47,643 nucleotides of DNA from Gammaproteobacteria bacterium (lineage in GTDB: Bacteria; Pseudomonadota; Gammaproteobacteria; SZUA-229). The notes under the pieces were generated by a model. That model did not search any database. It had not been told where the DNA came from and saw only the letters and a list, made by a program, of their open reading frames with translations. Shown piece by piece: positions 36,695 to 44,241 of this stretch. The stretch spans positions 1 to 47,643 of the forward strand of contig JAOUNI010000017.1 of the NCBI GenBank assembly GCA_029881035.1. The letters run 5' to 3'. A program made the translations under genes and the position numbers. The first letter of the stretch is position 1. Each line of letters begins with the position of its first letter.

Positions 36695-38044
36695 ATGTCA
36701 ACAATTGCAGACGAAATAGAAAAGCTACCCAGACCTGTGTCATTCATGGAGGCTTTTCTTTATTGGCTAAAACTGGGTTTTATCAGTTTTGGTGGGCCCG
36801 CCGGGCAGATCAGCATGATGCATCAGGAATTGGTTGAAAAACGCCGATGGATTTCTGAGCATCGCTTCTTACACGCGCTTAATTACACGATGGTTTTGCC
36901 CGGACCTGAAGCACAACAATTGGCAACATATATTGGCTGGTTAATGCACGGTGTATGGGGCGGTATCGCTGCTGGCGTTCTGTTTGTTCTTCCCTCTTTG
37001 TTCATCCTCATAGCATTAACGTGGGTCTATTTGGCCTATGGCGATGTTCCGGCAGTGGAAGGTATCTTGTATGGAATTAAACCTGCAGTAACCGCAATTG
37101 TTGTGTTTGCAGCTTATCGAATTGGTTCCAGGGCCTTAAAAAATAATGTGCTTCGCACCTTGGCTGTCTTGGCTTTTTTAGCTATTTTCGCCCTAAATAT
37201 TCCGTTCCCTTATATTGTGCTGATGGCAGGTTTTGTCGGTTATATAGGGGCGCATTTCGCACCTGACAAATTTAAGGCTGGTGGTCATCATTCTGAGTCA
37301 GGAAAAGCATTCGGTCCCGCGCTGATTGACGATGATACGCCTATACCAGAGCATGCTAAATTCAAAGGCGCTAGATTGCTCATGTTTGGCATGGTCGGTA
37401 TTTCTATCTGGAGCGTGGTGATGTTGATGCTCTCAATAAGCTATGGTTGGGAGGGAGCACTAACTCAAATGGGCTGGTTCTTTACCAAGGCCGCACTTGT
37501 GACTTTTGGTGGGGCCTATGCAGTTTTACCCTATGTCTATCAGGGCGGCGTAGAACATTACGCGTGGTTGAGTGGCGCTCAAATGATTGATGGTTTGGCT
37601 TTAGGTGAAACTACACCAGGCCCGCTGATTATGGTTGTTGCATTTGTTGGTTTCGTCGGTGGTTGGACAAAAGAAATATTTGGCCCTGAAATGTTGGCAT
37701 TGGCGGGTGCAGCAGGGGCGGGTATTGCAACCTTGTTTACTTTTTTGCCCTCCTTCCTGTTTATATTGCTGGGTGGTCCCGCAGTAGAAGCAACAAGACA
37801 CGACATTAAATTCACTGCACCTTTAACAGGTATCACTGCGGCTGTTGTTGGGGTCGTTCTCAATCTGGCTGTCTTTTTTGCCTATCATGTGCTGTGGCCT
37901 CAAGGTTTTGAAGCAACATTTGAATGGTTTTCCCTACTCATTGGCATCGCGGCCTTTGTTGCCCTTTTCAAATACAAGATTGGCATTGTGCCAGTTATAG
38001 GTGGATGTGCGGCTATGGGTCTGGGTTATTCTCTGTTTCTGTAG
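36695..38044 (+). CDS. chrA: Chromate efflux transporter ChrA
   Basis: About 449 residues with two homologous chromate-transporter domains, the long-chain CHR type. The first begins at FLYWLKLGFISFGGPAGQIS (about 22-41) and the second at FFTKAALVTFGGAYAVLPYV. Around 10-12 hydrophobic helices are seen. ChrA exports chromate taken up through sulfate transporters. The ATG at 36695 is chosen over an in-frame TTG at 36683. Codons end in T more often than in zapE upstream, and REP-like repeats bound the gene, so acquisition by transfer is possible. No chrB regulator is present. Confidence 0.93.
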   Translation: MSTIADEIEKLPRPVSFMEAFLYWLKLGFISFGGPAGQISMMHQELVEKRRWISEHRFLHALNYTMVLPGPEAQQLATYIGWLMHGVWGGIAAGVLFVLPSLFILIALTWVYLAYGDVPAVEGILYGIKPAVTAIVVFAAYRIGSRALKNNVLRTLAVLAFLAIFALNIPFPYIVLMAGFVGYIGAHFAPDKFKAGGHHSESGKAFGPALIDDDTPIPEHAKFKGARLLMFGMVGISIWSVVMLMLSISYGWEGALTQMGWFFTKAALVTFGGAYAVLPYVYQGGVEHYAWLSGAQMIDGLALGETTPGPLIMVVAFVGFVGGWTKEIFGPEMLALAGAAGAGIATLFTFLPSFLFILLGGPAVEATRHDIKFTAPLTGITAAVVGVVLNLAVFFAYHVLWPQGFEATFEWFSLLIGIAAFVALFKYKIGIVPVIGGCAAMGLGYSLFL

Positions 38045-38126
38045 ATGAAAATCAATGGGCTAACAAGCATATGCACTCGGACATCAACAAGCGTTTTTTG
38101 GGCAGGTTGTTTGGGGCAGCACTTTT

Positions 38127-38293
38127 TACAAAACACATCCTTGTGTTTTGCCCTACGGGCCAGCCATAAAACGTCTGTTCAAATTTTCATGAGGGTAGCG
38201 AGCCCGTAGGGTAAGGGGCAAGGATGCGCCACATAATGCCCACTCCACCAACATATCAACTTGGGGAAAAGGGGCTCACTTACAAAACACATC
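38127..38293. repeat. Nested inverted and direct repeats downstream of chrA
   Basis: Three layers are visible. (1) A 25-base imperfect inverted repeat, left arm 38136-38160 and right arm 38202-38226, with 20 of 25 positions matching and a perfect core CCCTACGGGC/GCCCGTAGGG. (2) A local hairpin CAAAACACA-TCCT-TGTGTTTTG (38129-38150) overlapping the left arm. (3) A 13-base direct repeat TACAAAACACATC at 38127-38139 and 38281-38293, spanning the structure. Layers 1 and 2 are mutually exclusive folds. No transposase is present; it resembles a degenerate REP/BIME or small non-autonomous element. Confidence 0.6.
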
Positions 38294-38329
38294 TATGAAT
38301 TAATTACATAGAAAAAACATTTTCATTTT

Positions 38330-39817
38330 CTAGACTGTAACCGACATACCCATCATTGGCCAGATAATTCCAATGGCCAGTGCTACAACTGCCATCAGCA
38401 CAATGCTGGCAGGAATACCCGCCATAAAGAATTGCCCGGTAGTAAACTGTTTTGAGTCATAGGCAATGGCATTCGGCGCAGCACCCACCAGTAACAGAAA
38501 TGGGCAGGCTGAAACGATGAGCGCTGAGTACAGTACAACATCAGGCGCAACATCCAGGTAAGGTGCGATAACCAGTGCAACTGGTAATGAAATCGCAATG
38601 GCCGCTACGTTCATAATAAAATTGGTCATCACCATAACAAAGAAGGAAATACCCAGAACGAACACAAACCAGTTGGCCTCCTTAAACATCGCCAGCCAGT
38701 TTATCGCCAGCCACTTAGCAGCACCGGTTTCCCACAGACAAAAGCCAATGCTCATGGCACCGGCAAATAGCAGCACAATATTCCAGGGGATTTTTTCCAG
38801 GTCATCAATACTCAGGATCTTGAACATGAAGAAGGTAATAGTGGAAAGCAATACCACCGATGTCTTGTCGATGAACTCCATCTCGGGGATAAATGACTTC
38901 AACGATAATGTGATGATCACCGCGAGCACGACAAGACCGACAAAATATTCATCGCGAGTGATTGGTCCAGCTTCTTGATACAGGCGCCTGGCTTTTTCGC
39001 GTAGACCGGGAATTTCTGTTTTCTCAGGCTTGAACAATATCATCATCATTCCCCAGCAAAGAAATACCATCAACCAGCCGATAGGAAACATGTAATAACT
39101 GAGTTCAAAAAATGAAATATTACGTTCGACTATATCGTTAAAGAAACCAATAGCCACCGCACCACGTGCCGCGCCCAGTAGTGTAATCATACTGCCAGCA
39201 CCCGCAACGAACGCCATACCAATAAACAGCCCCTTGCCAAATTTCGAGGGCTTATTGCCTTCGCCATACAGTGCGTAAATCGCCATCAAAATAGGGAACA
39301 TGGTGGCCGCAACAGCAGTGTGTGCCATGAAATGTGTCAGCAATGCTGTAACGATGAAGCAACCAAGATAAATCATGCTGGTCTTCTCACCGACAATGGT
39401 CAGCATTTTGTATGATACCCGCTGCGATAACCCAACCTTGGTGAAGACCATGCCGATGACCAACGAGCCAAAAATAAACAGAACGGATGGATCCATAAAA
39501 TCCTTAAACGCGACATTGGCGGGGCGTATAAGGAACAGCGCCTGAAAAACACCAATAGCGAGACTGGTCACACCGATGGGCACGACTTCAAACACCCACC
39601 ATGTACCAGCAAGCAGGAACAGTGCAATCGCCGCCTTGCCTTCGCGCGTGAGCGCAAAGCGTTCACCCAGTGGATCGACTGCATCAGGAAGCGGGTCGGC
39701 CAAATAAAGCCAGAAGAAAAGAAAAAGCCCCAGCGAAATAAAGATGATGCGCTTGAGATCAAGCACTGGAATGCTAACGGTAAATTCAATTTTTTGATTA
39801 TCTGAAGAATCTGACAT
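38330..39817 (-). CDS. DASS/SLC13-family anion:sodium symporter
   Basis: 495 residues with about 12 hydrophobic segments and the divalent anion:sodium symporter pattern: GTWWVFEVVPIGVTSLAIGV, then NFIMNVAAIAISLPVALVI and CPFLLLVGAAPNAIAYDS near the C-terminus, where the NxxT-like substrate motifs of the family lie. Typical substrates are dicarboxylates, sulfate or citrate, taken up with sodium; which one is not readable here. It is the last gene of nhaD-CBS-DASS. A sodium-coupled carrier beside a sodium/proton antiporter suggests linked sodium cycling. Confidence 0.88.
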   Translation of the reverse strand: MSDSSDNQKIEFTVSIPVLDLKRIIFISLGLFLFFWLYLADPLPDAVDPLGERFALTREGKAAIALFLLAGTWWVFEVVPIGVTSLAIGVFQALFLIRPANVAFKDFMDPSVLFIFGSLVIGMVFTKVGLSQRVSYKMLTIVGEKTSMIYLGCFIVTALLTHFMAHTAVAATMFPILMAIYALYGEGNKPSKFGKGLFIGMAFVAGAGSMITLLGAARGAVAIGFFNDIVERNISFFELSYYMFPIGWLMVFLCWGMMMILFKPEKTEIPGLREKARRLYQEAGPITRDEYFVGLVVLAVIITLSLKSFIPEMEFIDKTSVVLLSTITFFMFKILSIDDLEKIPWNIVLLFAGAMSIGFCLWETGAAKWLAINWLAMFKEANWFVFVLGISFFVMVMTNFIMNVAAIAISLPVALVIAPYLDVAPDVVLYSALIVSACPFLLLVGAAPNAIAYDSKQFTTGQFFMAGIPASIVLMAVVALAIGIIWPMMGMSVTV

Positions 39818-39826
39818 AACTAATCT

Positions 39827-40387
39827 CTATTCCTGTCCAGGGCCCCATACTTTTTCAACATTTTTAGCCAAACATTCAAACAGGTCGACCAGGCGAATCA
39901 CACCAACGACGTGATCATCTTCGACCACGGGCAGAATCAATAAATCTTTGACCAACATAAGATAAAGGCATTTCGAGACCGGGTCATCGAGCGATACCTG
40001 GTCCTCAATCAAAGTCATATACTCACTCACGGGTTTTTTGGCTTCATCCTGTAGATGTTCGACTGAAAAACCTTCCTGCCAAAGCAACGAGAGCGCAGTC
40101 AGGTCCTGACCCAGGCCTTCCATATTAAAAGGTTGATTGCCTTTTATATTGGGTTGCTTTTTATGTAGATAATTTGGACCAACGGCACGAATCAAATCCC
40201 TTATCGACAAATACCCCTTGAGCTTCTCGCCCACTTCATCCAGCACCAATATGCTGCGGTACTTGTGCTGCCCTTCCAGGTCTTTGTGCATCATATAAAA
40301 GGCGTTACCAATGGGGGCATCTGACGAAATATTCGGATAATCCTCAATTTTCACAAAAATATCTTTTACCTGATGATTTTCAATCAT
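39827..40387 (-). CDS. CBS-domain protein
   Basis: About 186 residues with a pair of CBS domains: the first about residues 5-80, including SILVLDEVGEKLKGYLSIRD, and the second about 115-185, including LLILPVVEDDHVVGVIRLVD. CBS pairs bind adenosine nucleotides and often regulate transporters. The start is the ATG at 40387, with a strong CAGGAGG ribosome-binding site nine bases upstream inside the end of nhaD; an open frame to 40489 exists but is not supported. It lies between two transporter genes, so a regulatory role for one of them is a fair inference. Confidence 0.85.
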   Translation of the reverse strand: MIENHQVKDIFVKIEDYPNISSDAPIGNAFYMMHKDLEGQHKYRSILVLDEVGEKLKGYLSIRDLIRAVGPNYLHKKQPNIKGNQPFNMEGLGQDLTALSLLWQEGFSVEHLQDEAKKPVSEYMTLIEDQVSLDDPVSKCLYLMLVKDLLILPVVEDDHVVGVIRLVDLFECLAKNVEKVWGPGQE

Positions 40388-40392
40388 GGTTG

Positions 40393-41937
40393 TTAGCCTC
40401 CTGTAACCGGCACCTGAAATGTATCGGCATTTATCCAGAGATGGGTCATTATGCTTGCCGCGTAACCGAGCATGATGACCGGTGTCCATTTGAGATGAGT
40501 GAAAAAGGTGTAGATACCGCGCGCCTGCCCCATCAGCGCAACACCGGCTGCCGAACCAATCGACAACATGCTACCACCAACACCCGCAGTTAAGGTCACC
40601 AGCAGCCATTCGCCGAGTGGCATATCGGGTTGCATTGCCAGCACCGCGAACATCACTGGAATGTTATCAATGACAGCAGATAAAAAACCCACGGCAATAT
40701 TTGCATTGGTTGCACCAAGGTCCACATAGATGTGCTGGGAAAGTAGCGATAGATAACCAATAAAACTAAGACCGCCGACACACAGTACAACACCGTAAAA
40801 GAACAGCAACGTATCCCACTCAGCACGAGCGAGTCGACCATAAACATCGAAGGCGGGACGTGCTTTTGTACCTGATGGAACAACATCACCGACACGACCA
40901 TAATCCTCTGTATCTTGCGGTGTTTCAATATGTGTTTTTCTCAGGTAATAGCCATAGAACTGAAGATAGGCAAGGCCTGTCATCATGCCGAGCACCGGTG
41001 GCATATGTAAAAAGTTATGAAAGCCTACTGCGGTAGCAATAGTGCAACCAAACAGTCCCAATATTACATAAGCGCCACGACGCAGTTCTATTTTGCCATT
41101 AATCGGTTCAGGTATTCCTTGAGGAACGAAAAAGTGCATCAATGCCGCTGGGACAACAAAATTCACCAGTGAAGGAACAAATAATAATAAGAATGTCTGA
41201 AATTCAACTAGTCCCTTCTGCCAGACCATCAACGTGGTGATATCACCAAAGGGACTAAACGCACCACCGGAATTGGCTGCAACTACAATATTGATACAGG
41301 CCAGGCTAACAAACTTTGCATTATCCTTGCCCACTGCCAGAACCACAGCCGACATGACCAGTGCAGTTGTCAGGTTATCAATTACTGGCGACAGAATAAA
41401 TGCCAGGCCACCGGTAATCCAGAACAGCAAACGATAGCTGTAGCCCTTATGTACTAGCCATGAGCGCAGCGCCATGAATATCTGACGCTCGTCCATGGCA
41501 TTTACATAAGTCATCGCTACCAGAAGAAACAGGAAAAGCTCGGCGAACTCGAGCAGATTGTGACGAAAGGCATCGATAACAACATCATCCATACCGATGG
41601 TGCTGTAGTGATAGGCAATTAATGCCCAGATGACACCCGCAGACAATATCACCGGTTTAGACTTCCGTAGCTGGGTGCATTCCTCACACACAACCATGGC
41701 ATAAGCCAGTATTACCAGAATAAGCGAGAACAGCCCTATAGGGTGTGAAGTTAAATCAACCCAGTTTGTTGCACCCGCACTCACTGCCGACATCGCAGAA
41801 ACCGGTAGTGCGAGACTCAAAAATACTAAAGTGTAAAATGTATAGCCTAAGAAATTTTTGCTCTTGTTATTAATCACTATCCATCCGCCCTGCACCATCA
41901 ACGCGATCACATTTATCCCTATACTACCCATAATCAT
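40393..41937 (-). CDS. nhaD: Sodium:proton antiporter NhaD
   Basis: 514 residues, hydrophobic, with about 12-13 helices and the NhaD signatures: FLLVAMTYVNAMDERQIF, SPVIDNLTTALVMSAVVLAV with the key Asp, and AANSGGAFSPFGDITTLMVW, plus FLSAVIDNIPVMFAVLAM later. NhaD expels sodium or lithium in exchange for protons and is typical of marine and haloalkaliphilic bacteria. The ATG at 41937 lacks a close ribosome-binding site; an AAGGAGGT (41954-41961) lies 16 bases upstream, which is unusually far. It is followed by the CBS and DASS genes. Confidence 0.93.
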   Translation of the reverse strand: MIMGSIGINVIALMVQGGWIVINNKSKNFLGYTFYTLVFLSLALPVSAMSAVSAGATNWVDLTSHPIGLFSLILVILAYAMVVCEECTQLRKSKPVILSAGVIWALIAYHYSTIGMDDVVIDAFRHNLLEFAELFLFLLVAMTYVNAMDERQIFMALRSWLVHKGYSYRLLFWITGGLAFILSPVIDNLTTALVMSAVVLAVGKDNAKFVSLACINIVVAANSGGAFSPFGDITTLMVWQKGLVEFQTFLLLFVPSLVNFVVPAALMHFFVPQGIPEPINGKIELRRGAYVILGLFGCTIATAVGFHNFLHMPPVLGMMTGLAYLQFYGYYLRKTHIETPQDTEDYGRVGDVVPSGTKARPAFDVYGRLARAEWDTLLFFYGVVLCVGGLSFIGYLSLLSQHIYVDLGATNANIAVGFLSAVIDNIPVMFAVLAMQPDMPLGEWLLVTLTAGVGGSMLSIGSAAGVALMGQARGIYTFFTHLKWTPVIMLGYAASIMTHLWINADTFQVPVTGG

Positions 41938-42325
41938 TTAACGAAACAAACCTACCTCCTTATGTCAGGCTATCATTTAATATGATGTTGATTTCATAAT
42001 AGGGTTATGTCGATATTCAGTGCCCTGTCGCACCAACTACATATGTGGTTGAGTTTTATATCCTGCTTGCGCCAAACGAATTCACGCACTCGAAGCACTT
42101 GTTAGTAATAATCTAAAAAGCACAGAATACGGGGCATTAAACGTCAGGCTAGTGCCAGCCCTGATACTATCGAAACTGTATAGCACTCACATGACTGTGA
42201 ACGAAGGGGCTCAGGTTGGACCTCCCCCACAACACTGAAACCTTGCTGTTGTTGCAAACAAACTTGACAACAAAAAGCCCGGCTCTATGGCCGGGCTTTT
42301 TGTTGTTCGTGATTAACGCCTGTTT
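41938..42325. other. Intergenic region between nhaD and efp
   Basis: 388 bases. It contains the nhaD leader and its distant AAGGAGGT, the efp terminator at 42272-42301, and between them about 300 bases without a supported gene. Small inverted pairs such as GGCT/AGCC near 42151-42164 are visible. The nhaD promoter should be here, but no confident boxes were found. Confidence 0.45.
42272..42301 (-). terminator. Rho-independent terminator of efp
   Basis: A perfect 12-base-pair stem, AAAAAGCCCGGC (42272-42283) with GCCGGGCTTTTT (42290-42301), and a six-base loop. It lies 24 bases after the efp stop. The A/T flanks make it able to act in both directions, but only efp feeds into it. Confidence 0.93.
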
Positions 42326-42898
42326 TTAGGCAGGTGCTTTAGCGCGAGACTTGTACTCACCATTACGAGAGTCGATTTCGATCCAGTCGCCGATTTCGCA
42401 GAAGTCAGCGACTTTTATTTCTGTGCCGTTACTGAGCTTGGCAATCTTCATCACTTTGCCTGAAGTATCACCACGGGCTGAGCCTTCGGTGTAAACAATT
42501 TCACGTACGATGGTGGTCGGCAGGTCAACTGAAATAACTTTGCCTTCGAAAAACACGGCAGAACAGACGTCGGTCATGCCATCGACGATGTAAGGCAGTA
42601 CGCTTTCCAGATCGTCGGCATTGAGTTCGTACTGGTTATATTCTTCGTCCATGAATACGTACATCGAATCACTGGAGTAAGAGTAAGTCACGTCAAGTTT
42701 ATCCAGCATAACGGGTTCCACCTTGTCATCAAACTTGTAAACGGTCTCGGTGGTAGAGCCTGATAACAGGTTCTTCATTTTTATTTTATTGATGGCGCTA
42801 TTACGGCCCGATTTTGTGTACTCGGTTTTTTGAACAATCCAGGGCTGTCCGTCGATTAGTATCACGCTATTGACTTTCAATTCTGATGCGGCTTTCAT
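42326..42898 (-). CDS. efp: Elongation factor P (EarP-type, arginine at the loop tip)
   Basis: 190 residues from the ATG at 42898; the open frame reaches 43012 but those codons overlap earP and match nothing. EF-P enters stalled ribosomes and relieves arrest at polyproline stretches. The loop reads [20 protein letters not shown], as in Pseudomonas, with Arg at the place of the lysine modified in E. coli. That arginine is the residue rhamnosylated by EarP. C-terminal [11 protein letters not shown] and [14 protein letters not shown] are standard. earP lies directly upstream, 26 bases away, and a terminator follows. Confidence 0.96.
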   Translation of the reverse strand: MKAASELKVNSVILIDGQPWIVQKTEYTKSGRNSAINKIKMKNLLSGSTTETVYKFDDKVEPVMLDKLDVTYSYSSDSMYVFMDEEYNQYELNADDLESVLPYIVDGMTDVCSAVFFEGKVISVDLPTTIVREIVYTEGSARGDTSGKVMKIAKLSNGTEIKVADFCEIGDWIEIDSRNGEYKSRAKAPA

Positions 42899-42924
42899 AT
42901 TAATATCCGGATAAAGATGGTGGG

Positions 42925-44076
42925 TTAGACTTTGGGGGGGCATTTTAACCAATTTAGATGAAAATTTACTAGGGCTGCAGAAATATTTATCTGACCGGCC
43001 AGCTGCTGGCACCAGTTTTCGGCCTGCTCAGTCAATTCCGGCAGGACCTCAAGGATTGCCTGCCAGCTTTCCTGCATATCCTGAGCGCTATTCCAGGCTC
43101 GCCACTGAGCCAGCAGCGCGGCACTGGCAACGGCTGACAGACCTGCGCTGTAGAGTTTAAGAAAGGCTTCAAGCTTGTGCAGATGGGCGTTTTCCTGCTG
43201 TGGATAGATATGCCAGAGCAACGGCCTGCCCGCCCATTGGGCGCGCACGAATGAGTCTTCACCGCGTACCGCATTGAAATCGCAGCTCCAGAGCAGGCGG
43301 TCATAATCATCCTGACTCAGGAACGGGATGATCTGCACCGTTAACGTGCCGCGGCTGTGGAGATCACCGGTAGTTAAATGGTCGACTCCCAGCCAGCGTT
43401 GCAGATCGGCAATGATTCTCCCCTCCGGCACCAGCAGATGTGTCGGTCGCCCGGCCGCAGCCATGGCCTCCAGCCAGCTGGCCAGAGCGGGGTTCTCATA
43501 AGCAAACAACGAGATCAGGCATGCCTCGGGCTCGATATTGATGCCGAGGCGTTGCAGAAACTGCTGGCGATTAGCGGGATCTTGCTGAAAACGCTGACGT
43601 TGTTCTATCAGGCCGGTCTCGCGCAACAGGCCCCCGGTTTGCGGGGTAAACCCGGGGAAGAAAAAAAACTTTTGCAGTCCATTCAGCTGCGGCGACGGCA
43701 GGCCGTGGCAACCGGCGACCCAGTCTTCAGCGCTTAAGTATTCCAGGTTCAGCCACAAGGGCGGCGTAGCACGTTGCGTCATGGCGTCGATATAAACGGC
43801 TGGCAACTGGCAGGCGAAGGCTTCGATCACGACATCGGCGACCGGCACCGGCGGCCAGTCTTGTGGCCAGCGGTGCACTTCCACTCCTCTGAGTCTCTGC
43901 ACTGCATCTTCAGCGTTGGCTTCGGGGCATAATCGGCAGAGAGCATCCAGATCATCGACCCAGAGGCGCACTGCCTGATCATGCTCGGCCACCAGCTGAC
44001 GGGCCAGACGCCAGGTCACACCAATATCACCGAAGTTGTCGATGACAGAGCAGAAAATATCCCAGGTAACGCGCAT
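42925..44076 (-). CDS. earP: EF-P arginine rhamnosyltransferase EarP
   Basis: 383 residues (about 376 in Pseudomonas). It is an inverting GT-B glycosyltransferase that transfers rhamnose from dTDP-L-rhamnose to Arg32 of EF-P. The N-terminal [20 protein letters not shown] carries the conserved Asp that activates the arginine, and the C-terminal nucleotide-sugar region includes [19 protein letters not shown]. It is upstream of efp on the same strand. dTDP-rhamnose synthesis genes are not in the window. It is somewhat more G+C-rich than its neighbours. Confidence 0.95.
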   Translation of the reverse strand: MRVTWDIFCSVIDNFGDIGVTWRLARQLVAEHDQAVRLWVDDLDALCRLCPEANAEDAVQRLRGVEVHRWPQDWPPVPVADVVIEAFACQLPAVYIDAMTQRATPPLWLNLEYLSAEDWVAGCHGLPSPQLNGLQKFFFFPGFTPQTGGLLRETGLIEQRQRFQQDPANRQQFLQRLGINIEPEACLISLFAYENPALASWLEAMAAAGRPTHLLVPEGRIIADLQRWLGVDHLTTGDLHSRGTLTVQIIPFLSQDDYDRLLWSCDFNAVRGEDSFVRAQWAGRPLLWHIYPQQENAHLHKLEAFLKLYSAGLSAVASAALLAQWRAWNSAQDMQESWQAILEVLPELTEQAENWCQQLAGQINISAALVNFHLNWLKCPPKV

Positions 44077-44241
44077 AAATAATCCTGTGGCTAAAAGCAG
44101 CCATTCATGTTCGCCATTATGCCTGACGCTTTATGTGATTGCCTTCACGACGTGGAAATTTAGGCAATGATCTCCAGGCAGAGTTGTACAAGCATTCGTA
44201 TAGGTTTACGATTCGGTGACTGTAAATTGTGAGTGAAAAAC
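44077..44241. promoter_or_regulatory. Divergent intergenic region earP / SulP
   Basis: 165 bases between diverging genes, which must carry promoters for earP-efp and for the SulP gene. No clear -35/-10 pair or operator could be picked out. Confidence 0.35.

Noticed and set aside
38056-38091. GCTAACAAGCA...CACTCGGAC, resembling the left half of an integron attC site after chrA
   Set aside because: No matching right half (GTTAGC-type end) is found downstream and no integrase is in the window; at best a degenerate remnant.
42079-42110. ACTTGTTAGT near 42100, resembling the other end of an attC site
   Set aside because: Too short and isolated, with no paired half or cassette structure.
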